This document shows positions 28,719-37,273 of a stretch of 64,000 nt of DNA, one piece after another. The stretch's first letter is position 1. Each line of letters begins with the position of its first letter. The notes under the pieces were generated by a model. The model had not been told where the DNA came from, did no database searches, and saw only the letters and a list, made by a program, of their open reading frames with translations. A program made the position numbers and the translations under genes. Source of the stretch: Buchananella hordeovulneris. Its GTDB lineage: Bacteria; Actinomycetota; Actinomycetes; Actinomycetales; Actinomycetaceae. The stretch lies in assembly GCF_001907235.1 (NCBI RefSeq), contig NZ_MQVS01000008.1, forward strand, positions 1 to 64,000, written 5' to 3'.

Positions 28719-28791
28719 GGGGCCTTGGCGCAATTGGTAGCGCACCTGCTTTGCAAGCAGGGGGTTAGGGGTTCGAGTCCCCTAGGCTCCA
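28719..28791 (+). tRNA. tRNA-Ala (TGC)
   Basis: Acceptor GGGGCCT pairs with AGGCTCC (one G-U pair). The anticodon stem CCTGC/GCAGG encloses TTTGCAA with TGC at 28752-28754, and the T arm is GGGTTCGAGTCCC-like. No encoded CCA. Confidence 0.97.
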
Positions 28792-28796
28792 CGAAT

Positions 28797-28840
28797 AAAC
28801 CGGCAGGGATCGTTGAAGCGGTCCCTGCCGGTTTGGTTTG
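28797..28840 (+). terminator. Terminator after tRNA-Ala
   Basis: A perfect 13-bp stem (AAACCGGCAGGGA at 28797-28809 with 28822-28834) is followed by a T-rich tail GGTTTG. Confidence 0.85.
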
Positions 28841-28998
28841 TGGGGTGGGGTGTGCGGGCTGGGGTTCTGGGTCGGGGTGCGCGCGGCGGACGCGCCCCGC
28901 TTCCTTCCGTGCCTGGCTTGGCCCCGGTATGCCCCGGATGCGCGCGGCGGACGCGCCCGGCATCGCCCTGGCTCACCGCAAAGCAACACCCGCTGGGC

Positions 28999-29025
28999 AT
29001 GGCTCTGGACGCGCGGGGTCGCCCT
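28999..29025 (+). repeat. 27-bp direct repeat, copy 1
   Basis: Identical to 29060-29086, beginning ATGGCTCTGGACGCGCGG. The second copy abuts the first MITE-like element. Confidence 0.85.
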
Positions 29026-29059
29026 TGCGCCCCGGCGAGCCACTGCGCCTGGACGTGCC

Positions 29060-29086
29060 ATGGCTCTGGACGCGCGGGGTCGCCCT
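29060..29086 (+). repeat. 27-bp direct repeat, copy 2
   Basis: Identical to 28999-29025. Its 3' end runs into the MITE-like copy at 29083. Confidence 0.85.
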
Positions 29087-29152
29087 AGTTGGCAATGGGG
29101 GCGGCTCATCCGGTGTATATGGCGCCTGTGCTCCCATGGTGGCCAGTTAGGG
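29083..29152 (+). repeat. MITE-like ~71-bp element, copy 1
   Basis: The ends are imperfect inverted repeats (CCCTAGTTGGCAATGGG versus the complement of CCATGGTGGCCAGTTAGGG). The core reads GGCTCATCCGGTGTATATG. It is non-coding. Confidence 0.75.
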
Positions 29153-29527
29153 CGGTGGCTCGGCGGAGCGACACAGTTGCGGCGCGCACAACCGCGCGGT
29201 GAGCCCGGTATTAGCTCACTGCTGCGCAGCTTGCTGGTTGGTGTAGGCGTCCGCGAACTTGGCGCTGGCGTTATCGGCTGGATGACGTCAAGGAGGACTC
29301 TGTCCAGTGTCACCGGCACGAAGTGGCGTTGCCTGAGGTCCTCCTCGCGCGGCGTCTGGACCACCTCAACGCTCTCCCCTGCCAGGCGCTGCTGTTCGGT
29401 GCCATGAGCGAGGCAGCGCTGTTGGTAGCGCAGCACGCTGGCACGGAAACTGCGCGGGCCCAGGCACCTGCGCTCCGGTATCACTTATTGGCCAGTTACG
29501 TTTGCTCGGGCTGAGCATCTGGGGCGT

Positions 29528-29598
29528 CCTAGTTGGCAATGGGGGCGGCTCATCCGGTGTATATGGCGCCTGTGCTCCCCTGGTGGCCTGTTAGGGTG
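29528..29598 (+). repeat. MITE-like ~71-bp element, copy 2
   Basis: Nearly identical to copy 1, 445 bp away in the same orientation. The few differences include CATGGTGGCCAG versus CCTGGTGGCCTG. Confidence 0.75.
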
Positions 29599-29809
29599 GC
29601 GAAGTGGTGGTCTTGGACGATGAAAAGTCTCCTGCCCCTCTGGAGCGCCAGGCTGCGTATGCGTCTTAATTGGCCCCACAATTCAAACAGAAATTAGCTA
29701 GGTGACTGGCTGAAATATCTCGAACGGCTCGGATAGCAACATTTACAGCCATCGCAAAATGTTTTGGGATCTGGTTTTTGTAATCCTAGTTAAGGAGGCA
29801 GAGGTTAGC

Positions 29810-30241
29810 ATGGATGAGATTACTATTCGCACTGACAATACGCCGATGGGCACGAGGGCGATCGAACGCTTGTGGAATGACGTGGTGACAGGTGTGGTGC
29901 CGTTGCTGTCGCACGCGGAGCCGGGGCAGTTTCCTATCGCGCGCTACTCTGCGTACGCCAGTGACGCCAACGGAGCCTTCGATCTGACGATTCTGTTGGC
30001 AGACTCTGGCCGCGTGGGTCAACTGGAGGCTGAGACGGAAAGCGGAGAATATCGCCGCTATCAGGAGACAGGGGTGGACGTGGCCGCCTGTACGGTCCAG
30101 GCGTGGCAGCGAGTTTGGGATGAGGAACGGGCGGGAAAACTACGCCGCGCATATAGCGAAGATTTTGAAGTGAGCACGCCCGCGGAGTACGCGCCCGACG
30201 GTCAAGCCAAATGCGTGCTCTACATCTCGCAGGCGCGCTAA
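29810..30241 (+). CDS. GyrI-like / effector-binding-domain protein (tentative)
   Basis: The 143-residue cytoplasmic protein starts at ATG 29810, which follows AAGGAGG at a slightly long spacing; an upstream in-frame start at 29759 lacks a ribosome site. Features such as FPIARYSAYASDANGAFDLTILLAD and a closing hydrophobic strand (CVLYISQAR) resemble the stand-alone GyrI-like small-molecule-binding fold, but I am not certain of the family. It is isolated, with an AT-rich leader and repeats upstream and the convergent phosphotransferase gene downstream, which suggests acquisition by transfer. Confidence 0.5.
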   Translation: MDEITIRTDNTPMGTRAIERLWNDVVTGVVPLLSHAEPGQFPIARYSAYASDANGAFDLTILLADSGRVGQLEAETESGEYRRYQETGVDVAACTVQAWQRVWDEERAGKLRRAYSEDFEVSTPAEYAPDGQAKCVLYISQAR

Positions 30242-30368
30242 ACATTTTCCGCGGCACGTTCGCCGTGAGTATCTCTGGCCGCTGCAGGGCTGAGAGCGAA
30301 GCACCCTTGCTGTTGGGTCGTGGCTAGGTGGTTGCGGGCGAGGTTGCTTGGAAATCCACCTTAGACAG

Positions 30369-33026
30369 CTAGTCGAGCACCGTCACCAGGCCGCGACTGC
30401 CGTCGACCAGCAGTCGGGTACCGTCGGGCAGGCTCAGCGCCTGGGCCAGCCCCATGACCGCCGGAATGCCGTACTCGCGCGCGACGATGGCGGCGTGCGA
30501 GAGCGGCCCGCCTGTCTGTGTCACCACCGCCACCGCGAGGGAGAACAGTGGTGTCCAGGTCGGGTCCGTGTACGGACACACCAACACGTCCCCGGCCTGC
30601 AGGCGCGCAAAGTCCGCAGGCGAGCGAATAATGCGGGCCACGCCGGTGGCCCGCCCGCCGCTGGCGGGTACCCCGCGCAGGTCGGCCGACGCCTGGCCCG
30701 CCGCGCCCCGCTCCCACCACACCGCCTCGGCGACGCCGCGCCGCCCCCGCCGCCGTGCCACGACCGCCCGCAGGTCCCCCGTATCAGCCAGCGCCCGCTC
30801 TACCTCGGGCAGGTACAGGAAGCGCAGGTCGCTTGGCTCCGCCAACTGGCCCCGGGCAACCAGGCGGCGGGCAACCTCGTCCAACGCGCCCCGCGCCACG
30901 CAAAAGAACTCCTCAAGTAGGTAGACGCTGCCCTCACGCGCCAGGTGTTGGGCCCGCAGCCGGGCCACGGCCGCCCGCCACCGGCGGCGCAACAGGCGCG
31001 GCAGACGCCGCTCCACCGCGACGGCCAGCGGTGGCAGGTCGGTCGGTGTGCCTGCCCCGGCTGGCGCGTCCGCCCCGGTCGGCGCCCCTGCCCCGGCCGA
31101 CGCGTCCGCCCCGGCCGGTGTGCCCGCCCCGGCTCCTGCACCCATCGTGGGCCCGGCTGCCGGGCGAGTTCCGCCGCTCGGTTCGGGAGGGGGACTCCCG
31201 TCGACTCCGGAACATCCGCCGCCCGGCCCGACCGTGGCACTCTCGCCCTCAGGCCCGACTCCGACACTCCCGCCACCTGCCGCTCCTGCCCCGCCCCGCA
31301 GCGCGGCCGACAGTAGCGCGTAGAACGATTCGGGATCTTCCCGCCACGATCGGTTGGAAAATGGCAGGTAGAGGCGGGCCGTGCGGGCCCCGTACTGCGC
31401 GAGGAAGGCGTCGAGCGCCGCGCGGAAGGCCGGGCCCTGCCCGTGGGCCGCGACCGCCGCGCCCACCATTCCCGCCTCAGCCGCGGTGATGGTCTCGTCC
31501 AGATCGCACCGCCGGGCCGTCGCGGCCAGGTTGGAGATGGCGGCGGTGATCTCGGCGGTCCGGTAGTTCAGGCCTGCGTATAGGTCCTCCGGCGAGACCT
31601 CCCGCGGTGGCCGGGCCAGCCGCAGCAGGCCCGCGACGGCGGCCCGGCTGACCAGCATCGGCGCGAGGTAGTGCACGAAGCGGGCGCCGGTTAAGGCCGC
31701 TGCCTGCCCCACCGCGGCGCGCGCCACCGGCAGCAGCTCGGCGTCGGCCAGGGTAGCCGGATTAGCGACCTGCGCGGTCAGCTCCTGCAGCGTCTCCCGC
31801 AGTCGCGCCTCCCGGTGCGGCCACGTCGCGGGGTCGTGGCCCATTCCGTGGGCGAACAGCCGTGGCAGGCGGGTGAGCATGGCCGGGGTCGGCCGCGGCT
31901 TGGTGACGTGGAGGCGGACGACGCCGTCGTCGTCGCCCCGCACTAGCTCCTCCGCGGTCGCCGCCCGCAGGCCCGCTCGCCGGGCCAGCGCCTGAATCGC
32001 GCCCTGCACCTGGTGCACCGCCCATAGGTCCAGCGGGTAGGGGGCGGGGAAGTGTTCGATCAGGTCGTCTTGTAGTCGCCGCGCCGCGCGCCCCCGGACG
32101 GGGTGGTGACTGGGCACGGTGGGGACGGTGGTGGTGATCGGCCGCGCCTGCAGCAGGTGCAGCTCGCCGCCCGCCAGGGCCCACTCGATGTCCTGTCCCG
32201 CGCCGTAGTGCGCCTCGACGCGCTCCCCCAGGGCCAGGAGTTGCAGCAGTTGGGCGTCGGTAAGGCAGGCGCGCGCCCGCTGCTCCGCGGGCACCTGCCG
32301 GGTGGCGGTCCCGCCGTCAGGCAGCCGGTCGATGCGGGTCTCCTTGCTGCCTAACTCGCGGCCGACGACCGCCGCCGGGCGCCGCCGCAGGGTGAAAGTG
32401 TCGGGGGTGACCAGGGACGCCACGACGGACTCACCCAATCCGTAGGCCGCGCTGGCCAGCATGGTTTGCGCGTGCCCCTGCACGGGGTCGCGGGTGAACA
32501 GCACCCCGGCGACGTCGGCGTCCACCAGTTGCTGCACGACGACGCCGAGCGCGAGGCCCGCATTGGCCACGCCCTGGCGGCGGCGGTATGCCACGGCGCG
32601 GTCGCTCCACAGGGAGGCCCAGCAGTGCTTGATTGCCGCTAGCAGGGCCTCCAGGCCGACCACCCCCAGATAGGTGTCCTGCTGCCCGGCGAAGCTGGCG
32701 TCGGCCAAGTCTTCGGCCGTAGCGGACGACCGCACCGCGAGCGGTGGCCGCCCCAGGCGTGCGTAGGCGCGCCCCACCTCCTGCCGCAACCCGCCCGGCA
32801 GCGGCAGATCGAGGATGCGCTGGCGGGCGGCGCGGGCGGCCCCGGCGTCGGCGTCAGCGGCCAGGAGTTCGGTGATCTCGCGGGTGGCGGCGCGGTAGGC
32901 CGCGGTGGTCAGGCAGAAACCGGGCGGCACGGGCAGCCCGGCCCGGGTGCACTCGCCGAGGTTGGCGCCCTTGCCTCCCACCTGGGCGTGGTCGGCGGCG
33001 GTGATGTCGGTGAACCACAGGATCAT
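30369..33026 (-). CDS. Rifampicin phosphotransferase-like PEP-utilising enzyme
   Basis: The protein (885 residues) has the three-part RPH layout: an N-terminal ATP-grasp domain (VGGKGANLGECTRAGLPVPPGF, AVRSSATAEDLADASFAGQQD, then DIEWAL and LLQARPI near residue 310), a substrate domain, and a C-terminal swivelling domain with the phospho-histidine in GGPLSHAAIVAREYGIPAV. It lacks the large PEP-binding barrel of PEP synthase. RPH enzymes inactivate rifamycins; other substrates are possible. Between about residues 575 and 670 is a Gly/Ala/Pro/Thr low-complexity insertion encoded by degenerate tandem repeats (31035-31290). It is divergent from tetR, with two operators between. Confidence 0.75.
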   Translation of the reverse strand: MILWFTDITAADHAQVGGKGANLGECTRAGLPVPPGFCLTTAAYRAATREITELLAADADAGAARAARQRILDLPLPGGLRQEVGRAYARLGRPPLAVRSSATAEDLADASFAGQQDTYLGVVGLEALLAAIKHCWASLWSDRAVAYRRRQGVANAGLALGVVVQQLVDADVAGVLFTRDPVQGHAQTMLASAAYGLGESVVASLVTPDTFTLRRRPAAVVGRELGSKETRIDRLPDGGTATRQVPAEQRARACLTDAQLLQLLALGERVEAHYGAGQDIEWALAGGELHLLQARPITTTVPTVPSHHPVRGRAARRLQDDLIEHFPAPYPLDLWAVHQVQGAIQALARRAGLRAATAEELVRGDDDGVVRLHVTKPRPTPAMLTRLPRLFAHGMGHDPATWPHREARLRETLQELTAQVANPATLADAELLPVARAAVGQAAALTGARFVHYLAPMLVSRAAVAGLLRLARPPREVSPEDLYAGLNYRTAEITAAISNLAATARRCDLDETITAAEAGMVGAAVAAHGQGPAFRAALDAFLAQYGARTARLYLPFSNRSWREDPESFYALLSAALRGGAGAAGGGSVGVGPEGESATVGPGGGCSGVDGSPPPEPSGGTRPAAGPTMGAGAGAGTPAGADASAGAGAPTGADAPAGAGTPTDLPPLAVAVERRLPRLLRRRWRAAVARLRAQHLAREGSVYLLEEFFCVARGALDEVARRLVARGQLAEPSDLRFLYLPEVERALADTGDLRAVVARRRGRRGVAEAVWWERGAAGQASADLRGVPASGGRATGVARIIRSPADFARLQAGDVLVCPYTDPTWTPLFSLAVAVVTQTGGPLSHAAIVAREYGIPAVMGLAQALSLPDGTRLLVDGSRGLVTVLD

Positions 33027-33036
33027 GGCACTGCTC

Positions 33037-33081
33037 CTCTATGGACGTAGAGTCACTGCAGGGTACTCTATGTTCATAGAG
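33037..33081. promoter_or_regulatory. Twin TetR-type operators between rph-like gene and tetR
   Basis: CTCTATGGACGTAGAG (33037-33052) and CTCTATGTTCATAGAG (33066-33081) are two 16-bp near-palindromes with centres 29 bp apart. They cover the divergent promoter region, so the regulator probably represses both genes. Confidence 0.75.
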
Positions 33082-33100
33082 CGAGGGAAGGGCGGCAGGC

Positions 33101-33661
33101 ATGACGATGCGGCGCACGCAGATCGCCGACGCGGGCATCAAGATTCTCGGGGAGCGCGGTGCCCGAGCGTTCACGCACCTGAACATCGACCGCGAACTGG
33201 GCCTGCCGGACGGGTCGACGTCGTACTACGCGCGCAGCCGCCGCGATCTGCTCGGCCTGGTGGTCGACCGCCTGGCCGAGCGCGCCGACCGGCAGCTGGC
33301 CACCCATCCCCTGCCCGCCAGACTGACCACCGCCACCGCCGCCCAGTTCCTGGCGGCCGGGCTGGAGGCGGCGCTGGAGCGGGAGGCGGACCTGCGTGCC
33401 CGCCTAGTGTTGCTGTTGGAATGCCGTGCCGCGCCCGAGATCTATGAGGCGCTGCGGGCGCGGCCGCCGCTGCGTCACGCGCTGACCGGCCTGGCCACTG
33501 ATTTGCTGCAGGGCTTGGGGGTGGACGCGCCGGAGCGCCACGCCGCGGATCTCGTGGCACTGTGCGACGGGCTGCTCATGCAGCGCCTGCTGCGTGGCGC
33601 CGGGGCGAACGACGTCGGTATCATCACCGCTTACCTGGCGGGGCTGCGCGGCGGCGCCTGA
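33101..33661 (+). CDS. TetR/AcrR family transcriptional regulator
   Basis: The 186-residue repressor has an N-terminal helix-turn-helix (IADAGIKILGERGARAFTHLNIDRELGLPDGSTSYYARSRRDLL, residues 6-50) and an all-helical ligand domain. The DNA-binding helix region GSTSYYARSRRDL matches the subgroup with a Ser-Thr-x-Tyr-Tyr turn. Twin operators upstream suggest autorepression and control of the divergent phosphotransferase-like gene. The ABC exporter genes follow on the same strand and may also be controlled. A copy of its 3' end is found at 37274-37350. Confidence 0.88.
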   Translation: MTMRRTQIADAGIKILGERGARAFTHLNIDRELGLPDGSTSYYARSRRDLLGLVVDRLAERADRQLATHPLPARLTTATAAQFLAAGLEAALEREADLRARLVLLLECRAAPEIYEALRARPPLRHALTGLATDLLQGLGVDAPERHAADLVALCDGLLMQRLLRGAGANDVGIITAYLAGLRGGA

Positions 33662-33720
33662 GACCGGGCCACCGGGCTGTGTTCGCCCAGCTGGCCGTGG
33701 CCTGGCTGGGCGACGGTCCC
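33662..33720 (+). pseudogene. Fragment of a permease 3' end after tetR
   Basis: The sequence after the tetR stop resembles the C-terminus of the second permease (TTCGCCCAGCTGGCCGTGGC encodes a LAVA stretch like LAVARLRNGTRLESI) but quickly degrades. The same junction recurs at 37350-37420. It is probably debris of a cassette duplication. Confidence 0.5.
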
Positions 33721-33773
33721 GGACTGTTAGTTCCAGCTTTCCCTCCCCCTAAAGTGAAGGACCTCACCACATA

Positions 33774-34722
33774 GTGCAAGATCACCCCTCAGACGTGTTG
33801 GTGGCCGCAGGCCTGCGGCGCGAGTTCGGCAGGAACCGCTTTGTGGCCGTCAGTGACGTGTCGCTGCGGATTGCGCCCGGGCAGGTGCATGCACTGTTGG
33901 GGCCGAATGGTGCCGGAAAGACCACGGTGGTGCGGATGTGTTCGACGCTGCTGGCGCCCACGGCCGGATCGGTTACCGTCGCGGGGGTGGACGCAGTGGC
34001 CCACCCACAACTTGCGCGCAAGCACATCGGCTTGGTGCTGGGGGGTGAGCTGGGTTTTTATCCGCGGGCCACAGTGCGCGACAACCTACTGTTCTTCGCC
34101 GACATCGCGGGCTTGGCGGCGCGGGGAGGTGCGCCGAGTGTTGGAGCTTGTCGACTTGGCGGACCGGGCCGACAGCAGGGTCGGCGACCTCTCCCGCGGC
34201 ATGAAACAACGCCTGCACCTGGCACGCGCCTTACTGGGCCGACCGCAACTACTGCTCCTGGACGAACCGACCACCGGCCTGGATCCCGACATCGCCCATC
34301 GCGTGCGCTCCCTCGTTGGGCAGATTGCCGCCAGCGGGGTCGCCGTCCTGTTGACCAGCCACTCCATGGCCGAGGTGGAGGAACTGGCGCACGTCATCAC
34401 GGTGATTGGGGCTGGGCAGATCGCGGTGCGGGGCGATGTCGCCGACGTTGCCAACTACGCCGGTATCGCGGGCATCACCACGTTCAGCCTGCCCGCCTCG
34501 GCCTCCGCTTTGCTGCGACAGCTCGTCGAAAAGCTGGGGGACGACGCGGTGGTTACGTGGCGGGAGGTCGCCGGACAATGGGCGGTGGAGCTCTACTGGC
34601 GGCGGTTGCCGCAACCGGACCGCGTGCTTGCCCTGCTGCCGCACTGCCCGCAAGACCTGGTGAACCGGGCGGCCAGCCTGGAGGAGGCCTACCTGGCGAT
34701 CGCCGAGAGGCTCGCCCGGTGA
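33774..34722 (+). pseudogene. ABC transporter ATPase interrupted by a frameshift
   Basis: The first frame gives an ABC ATPase N-terminus (LLGPNGAGKTTVVRM Walker A, Q-loop region near KHIGLVLGGE) up to about 34125. The rest of the domain (LSRGMKQRLHLARALL signature, LLLLDEPTTGLDPD Walker B, TSHSMAEVEEL) continues in the next frame to 34722. One extra G in GGGG at 34123-34126 accounts for it; deleting one base restores a normal protein. This could be a true inactivating mutation, a phase-variable tract or a sequencing error. The GTG start at 33774 follows GAAGGA. The partner permeases downstream are intact. Confidence 0.8.
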
Positions 34723-35483
34723 CGCGCCAGCTGCGCATGCTGCTTTTCCACTTGCGGCAGTACATGCGGGTTGGTTTCTTCGTGCAGCTTATGGCGATCA
34801 CGACCGTTAGCATGTGCCTGACCCAGTATCTGGGGTGGCACGCCTGGGGCGGCAGCACCGCGGTGCCGTGGCTGCGCGCCGGGATCGTCGGGCTGTGGAC
34901 GACCTGCACCACGGCCGCGGGCATCATCGGCTTCGAACGCTACAAGGGCACCCTGATCTACCTGGTTTCGGGCCGCATCCACCCGCTGCGGGCTACCGCG
35001 GCCGTCGTCGCGGCCGCGGCCACGTTCGGGTTGGCGGCCTTTCCGCTGGCCTGGCTCGCGTGGCGTGGCCTGCTGTGGCTGTCCGGCCAGGTTCCTGCGG
35101 CCACTGGCCTGACGGTGGGGCAGTTGCTGGTTGGGGTGGGGCTGTTGTGGCTGGGGGCGCTGGCGATCAGTCTGGTCATCGCCTCCCTGTTCGTGCTCAC
35201 CCCGAACGCTATCGCCTACGAGGGCCTGCTGCTGGTGCCGGTCTTCTTCGCTTCCGGGGTGTTGTTCACGGCGGGCGCCGCGCCGACCGTCGTGGCGGCG
35301 ATCGGACAGGTGCTGCCGATTACCCCCGTCGTTGGCTACTTGCTGCAGCCAACCAGCACGCCGTTGGCCGGGGCGGCGCTGCACAGCGTGGGTCTGACGG
35401 TTGTGTGGGGGTTGGCTGCGGCCGGGCCGGGCACCCGGGCGCTACGGCTGGCGCGGCGGCGGGCGACGTTGGAGATGATCTAG
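34719..35483 (+). CDS. ABC exporter permease (first of two)
   Basis: The 254-residue membrane protein has about six hydrophobic segments and a short charged N-terminus (RQLRMLLFHLRQYMRVGFF), typical of ABC-2-type permeases. GTG at 34719 overlaps the ATPase stop (GTGA), so it belongs to the same operon. It lies in the frame of the ATPase's 5' half, so without the frameshift correction it would appear fused to that half. With the second permease it could form a heterodimeric exporter for a drug or lipid. Substrate unknown. Confidence 0.75.
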   Translation: MTRQLRMLLFHLRQYMRVGFFVQLMAITTVSMCLTQYLGWHAWGGSTAVPWLRAGIVGLWTTCTTAAGIIGFERYKGTLIYLVSGRIHPLRATAAVVAAAATFGLAAFPLAWLAWRGLLWLSGQVPAATGLTVGQLLVGVGLLWLGALAISLVIASLFVLTPNAIAYEGLLLVPVFFASGVLFTAGAAPTVVAAIGQVLPITPVVGYLLQPTSTPLAGAALHSVGLTVVWGLAAAGPGTRALRLARRRATLEMI

Positions 35484-36245
35484 GTGGACTTCTTTCGTTC
35501 TGTGCTGCTGGTGGCGCGGGTGGCGCGGGCCTCGTCTATTGCCTTCGCCTCGGTCGGCACTACGGTGGTGACCCTGCTGGTCCTGCCCGCGTTCGACGTG
35601 GCCTTCGACGCGCTGCTGGGGCGGGACTTGCGGGCGCCCGACGTCGCGCGCACCGCCTACGCGGCGGCTCTCGCGGGCACCTGCGTGTCCGCCTGCGCTG
35701 GGGTGGTGGGCAAGATTGCGCAAGACCGCAACCTGGGCGTGTTTCAAGAGGTGCACCTGCGCAGACGCGTGCCGGTGGCGTACTGGGTGGGATCGGCGCT
35801 GCTGCCCGCCGTCCTCGCCGTGAGCACCGGGAGCGTGTTGCTGCTCGGTGTGTGGCTCTCGGTTCCGCCGTGGCAAGGTGCGGGCACGCTGCAGCTGGTC
35901 GGCAGCCTCCTGACCGCGATCGTGGTGGGCGCCCTGCTTGGGGTCTTCGCGGCGGCCATCAGCGTGGGGCTTTCCGATCCCTACCTCGGGGCGAACCTAG
36001 TCAACGCACTGTTGCCGCTCGGGGTGGGCGTGATCGTGCCGACGGCGCTCTACCCGACGGGCCTGGCGGACCTGGTGCAGCTCGTGCCGCTCAGTCACAC
36101 GCTGGGGGCCCTGACCGGGACCGGCGGGCTGCGGGCCTTCGCCGTCGACGTCCTGCTGGCGCTGGTCCTGGCCGCCGCCGGGTTGAGCGCCGTGCGGTTG
36201 GCCGTAGCCCGACTGCGCAACGGCACGCGACTGGAGTCAATCTGA
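35484..36245 (+). CDS. ABC exporter permease (second of two)
   Basis: The 253-residue ABC-2-type membrane protein has six hydrophobic segments. FFRSVLLVARVARASSIAFAS leads, QDRNLGVFQEVHLRRRVPVAYW is a cytoplasmic loop, and the C-terminus AVARLRNGTRLESI recurs as debris elsewhere. The GTG start directly follows the first permease's stop, with GGAG 10 bases upstream. It probably pairs with the preceding permease and the frameshifted ATPase. Confidence 0.75.
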   Translation: MDFFRSVLLVARVARASSIAFASVGTTVVTLLVLPAFDVAFDALLGRDLRAPDVARTAYAAALAGTCVSACAGVVGKIAQDRNLGVFQEVHLRRRVPVAYWVGSALLPAVLAVSTGSVLLLGVWLSVPPWQGAGTLQLVGSLLTAIVVGALLGVFAAAISVGLSDPYLGANLVNALLPLGVGVIVPTALYPTGLADLVQLVPLSHTLGALTGTGGLRAFAVDVLLALVLAAAGLSAVRLAVARLRNGTRLESI

Positions 36246-36435
36246 CCTCGAGATCATGTGAACAGGCTCTTCACGGATGAGGGTGTGGATCGGCAGGGGT
36301 GGTGAACCGGTGATGAGGGCTGAGGTGCCCTGCTAATGGAAGTTCTCGCGCTGGCTGTCGCGGGCCAGCACCTTAGCCCAAAACAGGCCGTGGCCGCTGA
36401 ACGGACAAGTGCCAACCAGTCCGGGGCCCGGGGAG

Positions 36436-37005
36436 TCAGTGTCGTTCGACGCGGTAGGTGGAATGAACCATGCCCAGATCAGTTGTGTGGTTGCCGACCA
36501 AGGTCAGGAGCACGTCGCGCTCGATAGTGTCAAATAGTCGACGGCCTCGGCCGATAAGGATCGGCGCCCAACAGGTGGTGATCTCGTCGACGAGGCCAGC
36601 GCGTAGAAAACTCTGAATGGTCTGACCTCCGTCCACATATACCTCTCGGGCATCGCAGCCGTCCAGTAAGTCGACAGCTTCTCCTAGCGTGCGAACAATG
36701 GTTACCCCGCTAGTCTCGCACGGCAGCGTGGTGGAGAGCACGATGACGGTTTTGTCGTCGTACATGTCCGGCCATTCGTCGAAGCCAACCACCGTGTCAT
36801 AGGTGCCGCGCCCCATAACAATATGATCGATCTTGGGGAAGAACGTTTCCCAACTCTCAGCTGGCTGGGCGCTCTCGGCACGAAGATGCTCGCGGCGGCC
36901 TGGCGGATTGGTTAACCAAGCTAGGTCCCCATCTGGGCGCGCGATGAATCCGTCTAGGCTCACACCGATGAATACGTGGCCCCGCCACCTGCGTGTGTCA
37001 TTCAT
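36436..37005 (-). CDS. Dihydrofolate reductase-like (RibD C-terminal) family protein
   Basis: The 189-residue protein has the fold markers HVFIGVSLDGFIARPDGDLAWL at the N-terminus, DHIVMGRGTYDTV, VYVDGGQTIQSFLRAGLVDEI in the middle and a C-terminal strand pair. This is the YyaP/RibD_C class of NADPH-dependent reductase; true dihydrofolate reductase activity is not implied. It stands alone, convergent with the ABC exporter genes, separated by 190 bp that hold no gene. ATG at 37005 is the only start with the conserved first strand. Confidence 0.87.
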   Translation of the reverse strand: MNDTRRWRGHVFIGVSLDGFIARPDGDLAWLTNPPGRREHLRAESAQPAESWETFFPKIDHIVMGRGTYDTVVGFDEWPDMYDDKTVIVLSTTLPCETSGVTIVRTLGEAVDLLDGCDAREVYVDGGQTIQSFLRAGLVDEITTCWAPILIGRGRRLFDTIERDVLLTLVGNHTTDLGMVHSTYRVERH

Positions 37006-37273
37006 GTCTTCTGCTCACGCGGCACTCTGTAATTAGGAGAGCAGCCCGTCCTGCAGGTGTCGCACCCGGGAATCCCCGCTCAATACAAGCGACGATTCAA
37101 TGAGACGATCTTGGTTTATTGGACGTCGCTGCTCGTTGGTGTTCTTCTCGGCTAGGTTCCCTGCCAACCATTACACCCCCCTTTTGACTCATCTCGATGC
37201 TACCCGCGTTCCCACGACTTGCCTAGGGGAGGCCGGGAGACGGATGCGCTATTGCCCCAAAGTGGTTGGGGAA
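37006..37273. other. Intergenic sequence with no recognised feature
   Basis: I see no coding sequence, RNA or obvious hairpin here. The frame covering 37100-37273 has no family features. The stretch lies between the reductase start and the duplicated tetR debris. Confidence 0.5.

Larger units (their letters stand above)
28841..29809. other. Gene-poor repeat-rich interval
   Basis: Nearly 1 kb without a credible gene. It contains two 20-bp copies of a GC-rich motif (28878-28897 and 28939-28958), two perfect 27-bp repeats (28999-29025, 29060-29086), and two ~71-bp MITE-like elements. The last 160 bp (about 29,650-29,810) are noticeably AT-rich and lead into the GyrI-like gene. Confidence 0.7.

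Noticed and set aside
28838-29407. 189-codon plus-strand frame in the repeat-rich interval
   Set aside because: It spans the 27-bp repeats and a MITE-like copy, with no domain or start signal.
31035-31290. Possible CRISPR or tandem-repeat array
   Set aside because: The repeats are short, in frame and low-complexity within a real gene; there are no spacers.
33774-35483. A single 569-residue fused ATPase-permease protein
   Set aside because: The middle is out-of-frame nonsense. Reading the second half of the ATPase in the next frame gives a normal protein, so a frameshift is the better explanation.
36246-36435. Possible IS remnant after the second permease
   Set aside because: Nothing in it could be matched to a transposase or terminal repeat.
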